A DNA stretch of 64,000 nt. Origin: Thunnus maccoyii (Eukaryota; Chordata; Actinopteri; Scombriformes; Scombridae). Positions 1 to 11,390 of this stretch are shown here, in pieces. The stretch is taken from the NCBI RefSeq assembly GCF_910596095.1, contig NC_056548.1, forward strand, positions 13,045,151-13,109,150. The letters are read 5' to 3'. The stretch's first letter is position 1. Each line of letters begins with the position of its first letter. Under the pieces are notes generated by a model. The model had not been told where the DNA came from, did not search any database, and saw only the letters and a list, made by a program, of their open reading frames with translations. A program made the position numbers and the translations under genes.

Positions 1-2513
1 GAGCAATTCAGTGAACACACGAGATATAGAATCGAGTATTTGACAGCTTAAAACTGTTTCATTAATGTGAAGTGCAAAATCAAGCTGCTGGATAATTGAA
101 TCATGTTGCATTCACAAGGTTAAACAGATGCACCAATTTCTATATAATCAGTTTAAAATACATGCATAGGTCCTTGATACAATTAATGAAATATGAACAG
201 AAGGATACATTTGTGCTTATCTCTGCTTTAATCCAGTGTTAATGCAGTGTATCCTGTATACTACAGTAGTTTTAGGCAGAAATTTTGGCCATTTCACAGT
301 CTAAACAAAAGTCATGGCTTGGCTTAGTCATGACTGTTTTTTGATCTATTTTAGAATAACCTTTTTGTATTCAGATTCTGAAGGCTTATAGCAAATTTTA
401 TATATAGTGTTTTGTTTTTCTGTTTTTTACAAATGCAAGTCTAGGGGATGAAAAGCACATTAGTGGTTGAGTAAAACACTATAAATCATGATCTTAATTA
501 CTTTCCTATAACAATAATGAAAACATTGTCTGTCTTAGAAATGGTTGTTGCCATGTGGACATGTATCTAGAATTTTCTAGTTAGATGTTGAAACACAGCT
601 TTAACACTTCTGCGAACACTAGCGTACCATACTTCATCTATTTTTCAGGTATTATGAATATGTTATAAAGTATGATGTAAGCAGAGTTGCCCTTATACAC
701 TGGATTTTTACTTTCCATAAAATACTGTTGCATAAATAGCTGTTTTATTAATTCACACTTATTCTTAGCATGAAATTATGAACTTCTGGTTATAACAGAA
801 TAAATCATGATAACAGTGCACTTCTGAAAACAGACACCAACTCTCCTTTTGACTGACATGCTGGACATCAGAGGAATGGCCCCTCAGAGGCACCGTGAGT
901 GGGCAAAGTCTGCAGATATTCCTGCTCCAGACTCTATTCAGCTGTGGAATTTCTTCAACTGTGGGACTGTTGTGATCCCATACAAGTTCTGAGTGTGCCA
1001 GCACGCATGTGTGAGTTTTAAGGGGTGTGTGTATTGATTTGTGTAGCCTGAGGTGGAGTATTAGAAACTAGCTGTATGTTTATAGCCCGCAGGCGCAGCA
1101 GCTTCTGCAAGTTGGCATCCAAACACCTCTCAGGAGAAAAGCACTCCTTTTGCGGGTCAGTGGGTTTTATATTCTGACTAGCGACAGTAAAGCATGTAAG
1201 CTAATGCAGACCAAAAATAAACCTTTTAAAAGGAACTGTTTCTCTTAGTAAGACACTTAGCAATATAAACTAAACATTTTTGACTTCCAGCAGGTGTTTT
1301 TAAAAAGAAGTTAGTACAACTCAGGTTCACAATTGCCTTTTTTGGCTGACTTACTTTATAGGACAATAAAGCTGTCTTTTAGTACTTTTGTGTAGTGACA
1401 TTTCAGTTGCATCAATGATATTCAACAAAGATTCAAAACAAAGCAATTTTCAAGTGACAAATCAAATGATATTCACCAATCATTTGCATTGGTTTCTTGC
1501 TGTCTATGTACGAATCCACTGTGTATTTCAGATAATATGATGTTGTTCCTCTCACATGATCACAAAAACATCTCTTTTTTTCCTGATGAGGAATCTAATT
1601 TCACAGAGTTGTTTACTACAATTAATCTATTCAAAGCCCACATTATTAAGGTTAATTTGCAGACCGTCCTTTGCTGTAATTGAAATAACCTTTTGAAACA
1701 GCTCTGCCAAAGTGGAGATTTTCTAAGTCACCAGTGCAGCAGTCTCAGGCCCTCTCAGAGATACAGCCGCCCCCCCGCCCCCTTTTCTTTGACTCACTGA
1801 TTGTGTTCTCGGACAGTTTGGCAGCGGGAAAGATCTAGACACAAATCACCACCTGCCAGGAATCGGTCACATTGTATCAAAGTCTAGGTGTTGTCTTCTG
1901 TGGATGGATTACAAAGAGGAGGGATGAAACTCACTGAGTTGATCACAATAAGATAAAGTAAGGCATCTAAACAAGGAGGCAATGCTGCTGTAGAAATGAT
2001 GGATTTTATGAGTCAAACGCAGCATAGAAAATTATAAACTGACCACCATCAAGCAACGGCTTTTGCGACTATTGATTTTCTATACGTTTATATGAAGGCC
2101 ATCTATAAAATGACTTTCCTACAGTAAAAGGCAGAGACCTTTTGTTCAGGCCTGTTTATAAGAGTAAGAGCATCAAAAGGATTGTCCTTTCTGAAAGGCT
2201 ACTATCCCACCCAGTGACTCTGAATGATAGCAAAGTCCAATCATTGACATGCATTGTGCTCTCGACGTACATAAAAACCCCATCAGGCTCTGTTTCTGTG
2301 TTAAAGTGCGTCCTCCTCCTCTGATCTGTAACAATGGGCTTTGATTGCCTCTCCTGGGGAGCGCTATAAACAGGGCTTCCCTCAACCTGAATGGAGATCT
2401 TTGTGTGGCGCGCTGGATGTGCCCTCATGCATGAAGATGCCTGCTTGCTGCTGATATAAACAAGCGCTCAGCAAAAAAACAAGGAGGAAAAAATGTGCCC
2501 GAGGATGTTGATG

Positions 2514-2539
2514 GGGGAGGAGGAGGAGGAGGAGGAGGA
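2514..2539. repeat. (GGA)n microsatellite
   Basis: An uninterrupted run of GGA triplets, ending in GATGAGGAG. It makes the poly-Glu/poly-Ser open frames seen on the two strands here, which should not be taken as protein. Confidence 0.9.
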
Positions 2540-3282
2540 TGAGGAGAGATGGTAGTGATTGGAGGTGGTGAGGGGTGGGGGTCCAAGCATTGCCAAAACC
2601 TGGGTGCTGAGGAAACAGCTGTGCGTCACACAGCAAAACCCTCTGGACGCAATCCAGTGCCTCCTCATCCAACGACTCTGTCAGTCTGTACAGTGTGCAA
2701 CAGAGAGGGCTCTGTTTCAAGTGGCGGACAGTGCTGGCATCCTGGGATATGCCATAATCATTAACCACCCATAATGACTTCCCCTCTCTATTTAACGCTC
2801 AGGCTGGACAATGTGTGATAGGGTCAGAGCTGCCATAATCCAGGACCAGCTGGAAATGAAACACACTGAAAGTATACTGACTTAGTGTGTCTTAAACATA
2901 TAATCCAGCCAAGATACAGATTCCTCTTCTCCACCAACACCTCTTATTGATTAGTCATTTGACTGTGTGCTATTCTAAGGTACATAGGATTTAGTTATCT
3001 CAATATTGATCCCTGCTGTCACTCAAGAGCCTATTTCCAACAATTCTAACACCTTTATGTCCTAACTTTTCCCTCCGTGACTAATCTTTGCTGTCAGGGC
3101 TACTCAGGATTTAAATATGATCCATGTGGTATGTCGGGACAAACAACTCCTCCATTCAAAATGAAAAGCATCTCCTTCCTTTCTCAGTTCTCATGAATTA
3201 TTGTCTTACAAGACGAGCTCACACCTGGCTCTCTTGTACAGCAACAGCCAGAAGCGTATTTGTATAAAAAGAGCACACAGAA

Positions 3283-3286
<4 letters not shown>

Positions 3287-3313
<27 letters not shown>
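3287..3313. repeat. (GA)n microsatellite
   Basis: About 13 GA units in a row. Confidence 0.9.
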
Positions 3314-3544
3314 AATGGGGCAATGCCATACCTGGGACAACAAATCCGGACACTCCTGCTACACTTAATAGAAGCTAACATCCTCAGATCAGTGGAGAGT
3401 AAAACCTTTTGCCACTTGAATAATCCCGAGCATGTCAAACGACTCCAGATGCTAACACAGTCTGACAGGCAAGAGTCGCTTTTGGCATTGTTTTAAAATG
3501 GAATTAAAGCAAACAGCTCCCAGCCCCTCCCAAGTGTGTATGTA

Positions 3545-3565
3545 CACACACACACACACACACAC
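3545..3565. repeat. (CA)n microsatellite
   Basis: About 10 CA units in a row following GTATGTA. Confidence 0.9.
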
Positions 3566-4523
3566 GGGTTGACACCCATCACACATTGATATAGACAGCC
3601 ACATTAAAAGTAAAAATTATAAAGTATCACATACCATCTAACAATACATGTTTGTCAATAAATCAAAAAAAAGTGTTTTAAAATGAGAAGAAATTTTACA
3701 GTTTTCAGCAAAATCACATGAAATACTGCCACTAATGAGTGTGACCCATTTTTCACCTGTGCTCACTGTTCTGTGCCTGACAAGAAAGTAACAGATTTTT
3801 CAGATTCAGATATTTTTGAATTGACAAGAATTGCATTTGCAGAGAATTTGTTTTGTTTTTTATTATTCAACAAAACCTGCTAGAGATCCCTCTGAAAAGT
3901 TCAAACGTGCAAAAAGTTGCATCTTAAATCGACAAACAAGGAATTTAAAAATTTACAGAAATGGAAGTCGTATTAACTCCCGCAGATGCTTTGTTTTTGC
4001 CTTTAATTCAACTTTAAAACATGTCAGTAAAAGACTAGTTGAGTGCAGAACCTCATCATGTATCATATCAATTCTTCCACATGCAAAAAGCTAAAGACAG
4101 GCTTCCATTTAAGATCCTGCTGTTACATAATAAGCATTTAAACTTGTCAGCAATATGCTCGGGTGCAACTCGTGTGGATGCGTTTTCTGGACAAACAACC
4201 ACCTCAGGTAACTGCATCTCTCAAAGTAAAGCAGCAAAGACAGAGGATGGTTTGATTTAAGGCAACATCCAGAGTGGCTCTGCTACCTTGATCAATGATT
4301 CATACCGAGACAACTGAGCCTGGAAATATCCCACATTTATGAAGAATATATCATGATGCATGATAAATTCATAGCTACACACTGTCATGACATTTAAAAA
4401 TTGTGAAAGATTCATTAAGTATTTGTTGACAGTTCACACAGACGCCCTGCACATGATGATGAATTAAATATTTTAAAAAAAGCTCCTGTTTTTGGGATGA
4501 CGGTGGTGAAAGGGGAGACCTAC

Positions 4524-4595
4524 CTTGCAAAGCATCAGGAATAACATAGCATTGGACATGCTGGAAGGGGACGCCTTTCCGTAGTGCACAGACAT
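4524..4595 (-). CDS. Candidate first coding exon of a minus-strand gene running off the left edge (mdga2 possible by gene order)
   Basis: Read on the minus strand, an ATG at 4,595 in a fair initiation context (CAGGG before ATG) opens a 24-codon frame that starts MSVHYGKASP and ends in a hydrophobic stretch (AMLFLMLC) followed by K. It stops exactly at a strong donor, AAG|GTAGGT, in phase 0. An in-frame TAG lies four codons before the ATG, so the start is bounded. The hydrophobic end would suit the first part of a signal peptide completed in the next exon, which is not in the window. Gene order is the only clue to identity: in human 14q21 the 5' end of MDGA2 faces a gene desert and then POLE2/KLHDC1, as here. 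MDGA2 is a GPI-anchored immunoglobulin/MAM synaptic protein. I cannot match this peptide to it from memory, and a chance frame with a donor-like site is possible. Confidence 0.3.
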
Positions 4596-5468
4596 CCCTG
4601 GCAACTAAGGTGAAAGTCGACCCCTCTCATCCTTCGGCTGTGGAGGGGCACAGGATCTGGAGAGGGCTGGCTCGTCTTCCAGGCGGTCCAATTTTAGGGC
4701 TCTCGTTGGATGTCGTACCCTGCAGTGCTCCACTGTCTCCTCGCCGAATTTCATCTCACTAGTGGCCAAGTTCTAGCTGCCATCACTTTCTCCTCCTCAG
4801 CCCTTCTGAGAGCTGAAACCGTGCTGCCCTCTTCCTCTCAACTCTACCTCCTCTCCTCTTTCTCTGTCTTTTTTTTTTGTTGTTTGCCTCCCCACGTCCT
4901 CTTCTTTCTCCTCCTCTTCTTCTTCTTGTCTGTGTGAAGAGATGATGTCAAGTTGAAGAATGGAGTAAGTTGATGGGCAGATGGAGGTGGGAGGGTAACA
5001 AAGCTGTTTCATGTGAACATTTCCATCCTCCTTTGTCTTTATTCCACAAAGCTTACCCAAAAAAAAAAAGAGATTTCAGTCTTGTCTCTCCTGCCAAGAC
5101 GCCCTATCAACCCTTAATAATCATTTGAAAGACTCATCTCCTGAATCAAACTTTTAAACATGTTTAGCTGCTGTCTTGGCTTTTAAATGATAAATGATAA
5201 CCTGCTCAAGTGGTGGAAACCCCTGCTTGCTCTACATGATGTGTAACCTAACATACCTTTTCTTGTGCTCCAGTGGCTGAGTGTGTATCCCTAACTGAGT
5301 GGAGCATGAACACTGGATGGCTATAAGAGAGAGAAAGAGAGAGAGAGGAGAGAGAGGAGGTGCTGTGAAGGAACCCGTCGCCTCACACTGACGCTGTCGT
5401 GGTTGCTTTCGCTCCACAGGCAAGAGGTATCCCCTGCTCCCTTTCTCCCGCGCATATTAATGCAGCTG
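4596..5468 (-). promoter_or_regulatory. Presumed 5' flank / 5' UTR of the minus-strand candidate exon
   Basis: Upstream of the candidate exon in its own direction. It contains a purine-rich block (pyrimidine-rich on +, about 4,785-4,930) and a GA run at 5,325-5,358. I see no TATA box that fixes a start point. The call rests wholly on the exon candidate being real. Confidence 0.2.
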
Positions 5469-5485
5469 CGGTTGCCTGGCAACCG
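5469..5485. promoter_or_regulatory. RFX-type X-box palindrome
   Basis: CGGTTGCCTGGCAACCG is a perfect inverted repeat around one central base. It carries both half-sites (GTTGCC and GGCAAC) of the motif bound by RFX transcription factors. It lies about 0.9 kb upstream of the minus-strand candidate exon. Whether it is used cannot be told from sequence. Confidence 0.5.
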
Positions 5486-5585
5486 ACTCAGGGGAGTCAC
5501 ACAGAGCTTGACGACAAGAAGCATTTGTGACAGAGGCCGGGATGATGGGCGAGGGTCTCCTCCGGTATGTTTTTGTGAGGATTTT

Positions 5586-5599
5586 GTGTGTATATATAG

Positions 5600-5633
<34 letters not shown>

Positions 5634-5832
5634 TCATGCAAAATATGATAGCAGCCATTGGCCAGTGTGTGTGTGTGTGTGTGTGTGTGTATACATTTCT
5701 GTGTTTGAGTTTATGCAAAATCTGCATGCTCCTGTCAAAGTTGGACACTTGGATGGGAGTGTGCATACGAGTGAGTGGGTGTGTGCTTGGGTCATGTGTA
5801 TTCATAAATAAAGTGTGTGTGTTCGTGTGTGT

Positions 5833-5869
<37 letters not shown>

Positions 5870-5933
5870 CGGTGTGCAACTTTCATGTGCTTTAATGCTT
5901 AAGATGCAAGTGTGTGTGCGTGTGTGTGTGTTT
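5586..5933. repeat. Compound (GT)n / (GA)n simple-repeat block
   Basis: Two GT runs (about 5,599-5,630 and 5,666-5,691), then a GA run (about 5,834-5,869) and shorter GT runs up to about 5,930, separated by short unique spacers. These create the Val-Cys and Ser-Leu repetitive frames here, which are not genes. Confidence 0.85.
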
Positions 5934-8900
5934 TGAACCATCAGTCGACCAGTCTTTGTGTGAAAAAGAGAAGTAGCTGGTGTGCTCACAAGTCATGTGT
6001 TCTCATGCATAAGGTGAAAACACGTCTGTGTGTATCACCTCTTATTTCCCCATTCCGCCTTTGATGTAGATATTCACAGTACAGAACTTTCTTATCTTGC
6101 CTTCAGACGTGCGTCACATCAGTGTCAGTGAGTGGAGGTACGTAATGGATACACTGATCAAATGTGAACAACCTCCTGGACATTTCACTGTGCAATCCGA
6201 CACCAGGACGAACCCTCCCAGACTCAACCGTCCCGTACAGTCCGCTCCCCTCCAATCCCGTGTTCTCACTTCACTTCAGCCAGAGGGAAGGACACAAGCT
6301 TTCAGTGATTGAACCAAAAGCAGAGAGACTTATCTCTCTGTCTTTTCAAGGAAGTGACTCACCGAGGCCATGCCACCCATTTCTCATTTAAAGAAATGGG
6401 CAGTTTCACTACTTGAATATTTATAGTTATTCATCAGTTCACATTGCAGCCATTGGCTTTCTACGAGGGATATATCCTTCCAGTAAAGAGGACAGAATAA
6501 AAGCTGCATCTTGATGTATTTTGTTATGACGTCATAGGGTCCCAGCTTGCTTGTATTTTCTTTATCACGAACAGTAGAAGCTTTCTTTCAGTATTTTCCA
6601 ACTGGATTCTAATTCACTTCTCTCACTGTTTCTTGAAAAAAGGAAGCAATGATTTAAAATATTAATAAAAGCAGCTTAATGTCATAATTTCAATAGAGTG
6701 GTGAGGATTATATTTCAGAAATGCTAGTGAAAATTCAGAATTGGAGGATGTGAAATTAAAAAAAATAGTTTGGAAATAGATTTCTCCTTTGAACAATATT
6801 TCATTATGTGAATGGGTTTGGTTGCTAATGGAAATGTTTAGGATGTGAAACAGCTGCCAACAAATTAGTTTAAGCTTGATGTTGCTTTGCGCAGGAAATG
6901 ACCCGGAATGGACAGCAATAAAAATGGAAATGTAAAGGAAACATTCCCTCCGAACTGAAACCACCAGTGTGCATAATTTTATTGCAGATTTTCCATCCCT
7001 CTCTGCCACAAGATTAACTAAATTAGACTGTCGCTGCCTGCACGGGCATTTATAATAATTAATCAGGGTGTCCATCGAATTTGTTCTTGCCATCTGGTAA
7101 CCAAATCACAGAGTGCTGTCTCAGAATGTATGGTGATCATCTTTTGTCTCACATCAATTTCTGTTCAAGCAGGCCAACATCAGTCTCAACACAGGCTCAG
7201 GCTCAGGCACTTGTATACTCATCTAAACTGTTATCAAGAAATGTTAACAGTTTAGATGAGTGTCAAAACTGACTGCAGACTGAACTGATAGGGTTTTATT
7301 ATACACACACTTGAATGGAAGCTCTCCCTCCGCAGACTTCCATCAGCAGGCTATGTAAACAAACAATAGATAGATTTTGCTTATTTTTTCCCGTTCTTTA
7401 CTTAAAAATATAAAATCAAATACATCTGTACATGTTTGAGCCTGAATCTGATCCGAAATATGCAAGTGGAACAACCTTAGCTCCGATACTGATTGCTAAC
7501 ACTTCAAGTACTCAGATAACTTTTTTATTGTCACGAGCAATGTAACGCATTAGTTTTGCAATTCAAGTAATCAGTTACCTAGTTACTTAGTTTGTTAAGT
7601 AACTTTTTGCTAGTGTTTGTAATGTGTTATTTCAGAACATGGTGGTTTATGTTGGTAATTGTCATTTTTTAACTGGTTTATAGTTTTAACCATAAATGAG
7701 GTGGCTGTTACATTTCTTGACCACAGCTGTATTTGCTACTGTGTTTCTGAGATCCTGTCCACTGCATTGCATGTCAGTAAGAGCTGACATTACTGAGAAC
7801 TGTTTGCTGTCTCTCATTACATAACCAATATGCAGAAGGAATTGCAAACACATTTGTGGGAATGTGCGAACAATCTGATCACGAGGAGGAAGTAGAGGTA
7901 ACTTTGCAAACAGAGCATTTAGAACAGACTGTCCGCTTTTGACTTGCAGGGAACATTTTTACGTACTTTCACCACAAGTTTTGGAACTTTTACTGTGTTT
8001 AACATAGACATTTGATATTATAATTGTATATACAGTAAATGACAGAAAATCACAAAAACATGTTATGTCCCCTTTAAAGCTGCATTAATCATTATTTTTA
8101 AATTAACAGTGCATGAAATGTTTACATATATGTGAATAGAGTTGCTCATAATAATGAACCCACATTATATTCAGCTCTTCAGCTCTACAGAGCTTTTTAG
8201 CGTCTTTCAGCTCATCGTTTTGGTTCTGCAGCCCACAAATTTACTGTTGTGATTCATTCTTACCGCTCTCAACAACTTTGTTTCCAGCCAAAGCAGGCAG
8301 CTGTTTACAGCAAAAATGCTCTAATAAACTGACTATATGCTACATGTAGCACCAAACAACAGACAGATAAAATTAGCAAGTAGCTGGTGAACATAGTGAA
8401 GCATTTAAGACCAAACACTTCCATCAGGAGTTGATGGAGATCAAAAGAGAACAAAAAGGATAATGTGATGTCACTGTTTACAGTTTGTTTACAGTTTGTT
8501 TTGCTGTCCCCGAGTGACCATAAAACATTTAATGTAGGTTTAACCTTATTAACATGAATTGGTTTCAATGTCCTAGAAGAAAAAACACACTTTAAAGTGA
8601 AATTGGCAGAGGGTTTTACAGAAATATACTTTGTGTGAAGAAAGCTGAAAAGTGTGCTGAGAGGCTGTTGGATCTGAAACTTTGGAAGCCTTGAGTTTAC
8701 TTTAATTAATTTCAGAGGGTAAGATACTCTAGCACACCTTTCATGAGGTAGATCTAAGAACACAAAGGCCTTGCTGCAAATTGGTGTAACAGAATATCTC
8801 ACCCACACAATCTCCAGGTATTAGCGGATTAGTTTTTGTTTTAGATTCGAGGATAAAGTAAATGGAATCTGAGGGTCTTCACAATCCAGATTAGCAGAGA

Positions 8901-9693
8901 GGTAATCAGCAATTAACACCTCTGGTTTTCTTCTTAGCATCTGCTCTTCTTGGCATGTTTGTATTCATTCCTTCAGACTGTGCTTTCTAATTTGTCCTTC
9001 AGAGAATGCAGCTCAGGACTGCCACCTCATTAATTATTGAGAAGGCAGAAAGTTGTACCATACACACAAACATACACAAACAAAGTTTACTACAAACACT
9101 GCGCTCAACACATTGGATGTCAGCCGACATCAAGGCTAGAACTTCTGTTGAGTTTGGAGGAAATATAACAGAAAAAAGTAGAAGTTTTGACCAGTAAACC
9201 TTTTGTATTGTTGTCAGAAAACCTTGAAGAAACATCAAACACTAGCTGAAGTTCTTAAAAACCACAAAGGGTTAGCCGGTCTTGAAAGAAAGATGTGTGA
9301 AAATCTCCACCATACTTCAATCTCCACAAAAGCTTTTTTCTTTTTTGGTGGGGGTAGAGAGACACGGCTGAAGTTAAGTGGGATCCTAAGAGTGGTTGCA
9401 TGAGACTAAGGAGTAAGGCAGTGTCATGGCTGCCATTAATCCTAATTAGTGGAGAACATGACAGCAGCATATGGGTGTCCTTCAGTCAGAGAGCCAGACG
9501 GCTGCTCTCCAAATCCTGTTCCTGTCACTAATAGAGATGCCGAGACGCTGGAAATAAAAATTCAAACTTTGAACAATGTTTTATTCTTTGCTCTGTGGGA
9601 AAGATGGATGGGTCATAAGCAGAGTCCAGACAATGTAAAAGCATTCCTGTTGATCCTGTTGTAATGGGATCCTGGTAACCTCAAATTGGGTGC

Positions 9694-9695
<2 letters not shown>
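5934..9695. other. Gene desert segment, no gene seen
   Basis: No recognisable coding exon. About 8,070-8,480 has the feel of an interspersed fish repeat (text such as 'gctgcattaatcattattttt'), but I cannot define its ends. About 7,535-7,610 resembles a scrap of another fish element ('gtaacgcattagttttgcaattcaagtaatcagttac'). A 167-codon minus-strand frame at 8,305-8,808 lies in that repeat-like part and resembles no protein family I know. The short hairpin at 7,217-7,261 is listed separately. Confidence 0.5.
7217..7261. repeat. Perfect short hairpin
   Basis: A 17-bp perfect inverted repeat (arms 7,217-7,233 and 7,245-7,261) with an 11-base loop. The left arm is ACTCATCTAAACTGTTA and the right arm is its exact reverse complement. 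A further one or two outer bases can pair with a G-U wobble. It is short for a microRNA precursor stem. Confidence 0.8.

Positions 9696-9765
<70 letters not shown>
9696..9765. repeat. (TG)35 microsatellite
   Basis: An uninterrupted 70-base TG run, the longest dinucleotide tract in the window. It lies in non-coding sequence and is likely polymorphic. Confidence 0.95.
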
Positions 9766-9766
<1 letters not shown>

Positions 9767-10424
9767 AGGGAGGGTGGTGGGGCTTTAGAATGTAAAATGA
9801 TGTGAACCTAACAAAAGCCATTAAAGATTGATTTTTGATTGAAGTTTTGTTTTCTGCCTCAGGGCTCAAGTAGCTTAAAGTCTGATGAAAAAATGAAAAT
9901 GCTTGACCTACAGAAAAAGCTAAATCACTCAGAAATAATTGTAGTAATGCTTTTAGGCTTGATTGGTCAAAGCCTGCTACAGCCAACCCAAGACTTGGCT
10001 TCCTGTTGGCATTTTCATTCAATTACTTCATCGTGCAGCTTCATAATCAAATAAGATACTACATGTTCATTGGAAGTCTGATTTGACCCCCCCAGTTCAA
10101 GATTTTATTAGTCTTCGACATATGACTTTGAATTGGATGGAGAATTATGTATTCCGTTTTAAATGATGGGTGGATGATATATTAGTGTGTATACTGTGAT
10201 TAGGAATGCAATATCTGAAAATGATTGAAAAATTAATGGTTGAGCTGGAAGGATATCATAGATTCATTTACTAATTTGTTCAATTAATTTAATTAAATAT
10301 TAAATTTGTGTGTTATAATGACAGATGTGTTAGCAGAGGAGACATGGTAGGTACTTATCTAATATGTAATTTTCTATATCTATATATCTATATCACATAA
10401 TAATAATAACAATTATAATAATAA

Positions 10425-10515
10425 TAATAACTTTATTTGTATAGCACCTTTCATACAAGAAATGCAGCTCAAAGTGCTTTACAACAAAAGAAATTACATG
10501 CTCCAAGTGCTTTAC
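10425..10515. repeat. Interspersed repeat fragment ('tttatttgtatagcacctttcat ... caaagtgctttaca' type)
   Basis: After an AT-rich ATA run comes 'ctttatttgtatagcacctttcatac' and then 'aaagtgctttaca'. The same pair of phrases recurs at 35,464-35,520, so this is an interspersed repeat seen twice in the window. I know it as a common fish repeat tail (SINE- or LINE-type), but I cannot name the family. Confidence 0.65.
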
Positions 10516-11059
10516 ATGAAAAGGACATAAAAGAACATATAAGCACTTTGTTTCCCAGATAACCAGTAATAATGTACAAAATTACACATTTGCAACATTT
10601 TTAGAATTAAAACATCTTTCATTTTTCTTACTGTTTTTACATTAACATTATTTTTGGTTATTTCCTGTTAACTATGTGTGTATCTGTTGATACGTTCTAA
10701 TAAATCTGTTGATCTGTGCATCTGATCTGGGTGGCAATCTACTGCATACAAGTGACCTAACAAGGATAAATAAAGTTGTATTGAAATTAACTGAATTGAA
10801 CTGAATCTTTATCATCTGTAGCACAGCAGCAAAATTTGTTTGTAAAGCCCATATTCCCATGAAACGCACTGGGCTGTGAGGTGGCTTTCCCATAGTGGCT
10901 ACAGTTGGGACTGCAGGTCACGTGACTGGCCACTGGTTCAGGAAGTCTTTTCCCCATACACAATCTTTAGAAATAAACTACTGTAAAAAACATGGTCACA
11001 TGGTCCCAGTGAGAAACTTACATTTGAATGAACACCATCTTGGAACACCGATAAAAAAA
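10516..11059. other. Non-coding, nothing recognised
   Basis: AT-rich sequence without a supportable gene or a clear repeat boundary. Confidence 0.4.
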
Positions 11060-11390
11060 CATGATCCAAAGTAAAAAAAAATTGGCTACCAGCACCTCTA
11101 AAGCTAATAATTAACATATTGTAGAACTAGTTCGTTCAAATCTGTACAAAAACCTACCTGTAAAAATGACAATTTGTGGTTTGTGGGTGTTATGTGATGG
11201 ACCATTTCCGGGCTGGGATCAGTAACTTTCTGGAGTTTTCTTCTGTTCCGGTCTTTACGCTAAGCTAAGCCAACGGCTGCTGGCTGTAGCTTCCTCTTTA
11301 CTGCACTGAAATGAGACTCATATAAATCTGGTAATCTGACTCTCAGTAAGAAAGTGAATTATTTCCCAAAATGTGGAACTATTGCTTTAA
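11060..11390. mobile_element. Copy of the 'AAAGGAATAGTT...' foldback DNA transposon, left end lost
   Basis: It shares phrases with the copies at 32,441-33,911 and 42,293-42,615: 'accagcacctctaaagct', 'gggctgggatcagtaactttctggag', 'ctaagctaagc', 'ggctgctggctgtagcttc' and 'ctctcagtaagaaag'. The right end, 'tttcccaaaatgtggaactattgctttaa', is the reverse complement of the family's left end with a few changes. It encodes no protein. The matching left terminus is not visible, so the copy looks truncated. Confidence 0.7.

Larger units (their letters stand above)
1..4523. other. Non-coding stretch, possibly first intron of the minus-strand gene at 4.5 kb
   Basis: I see no exon with convincing splice sites and protein similarity here. 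The content is AT-rich unique sequence plus three simple repeats: a GGA run near 2,514-2,539, a GA run near 3,287-3,313 and a CA run near 3,545-3,565. If the candidate exon at 4,524-4,595 is real, this stretch is the beginning of its first intron. The short open frames around 2.2-2.8 kb overlap each other on both strands, are partly low-complexity, and look like chance. Confidence 0.5.

Noticed and set aside
2382-2774. Overlapping frames of up to 128 codons on both strands
   Set aside because: The GGA run keeps several frames open at once, and no frame is favoured.
5497-5886. Thr-His/Ser-Leu-rich frames on both strands
   Set aside because: They are translations of GT and GA microsatellites.
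8305-8808. 167-codon open frame on the minus strand
   Set aside because: It lies in repeat-like sequence and resembles no protein family I know. It ends in a hydrophobic tail by chance.
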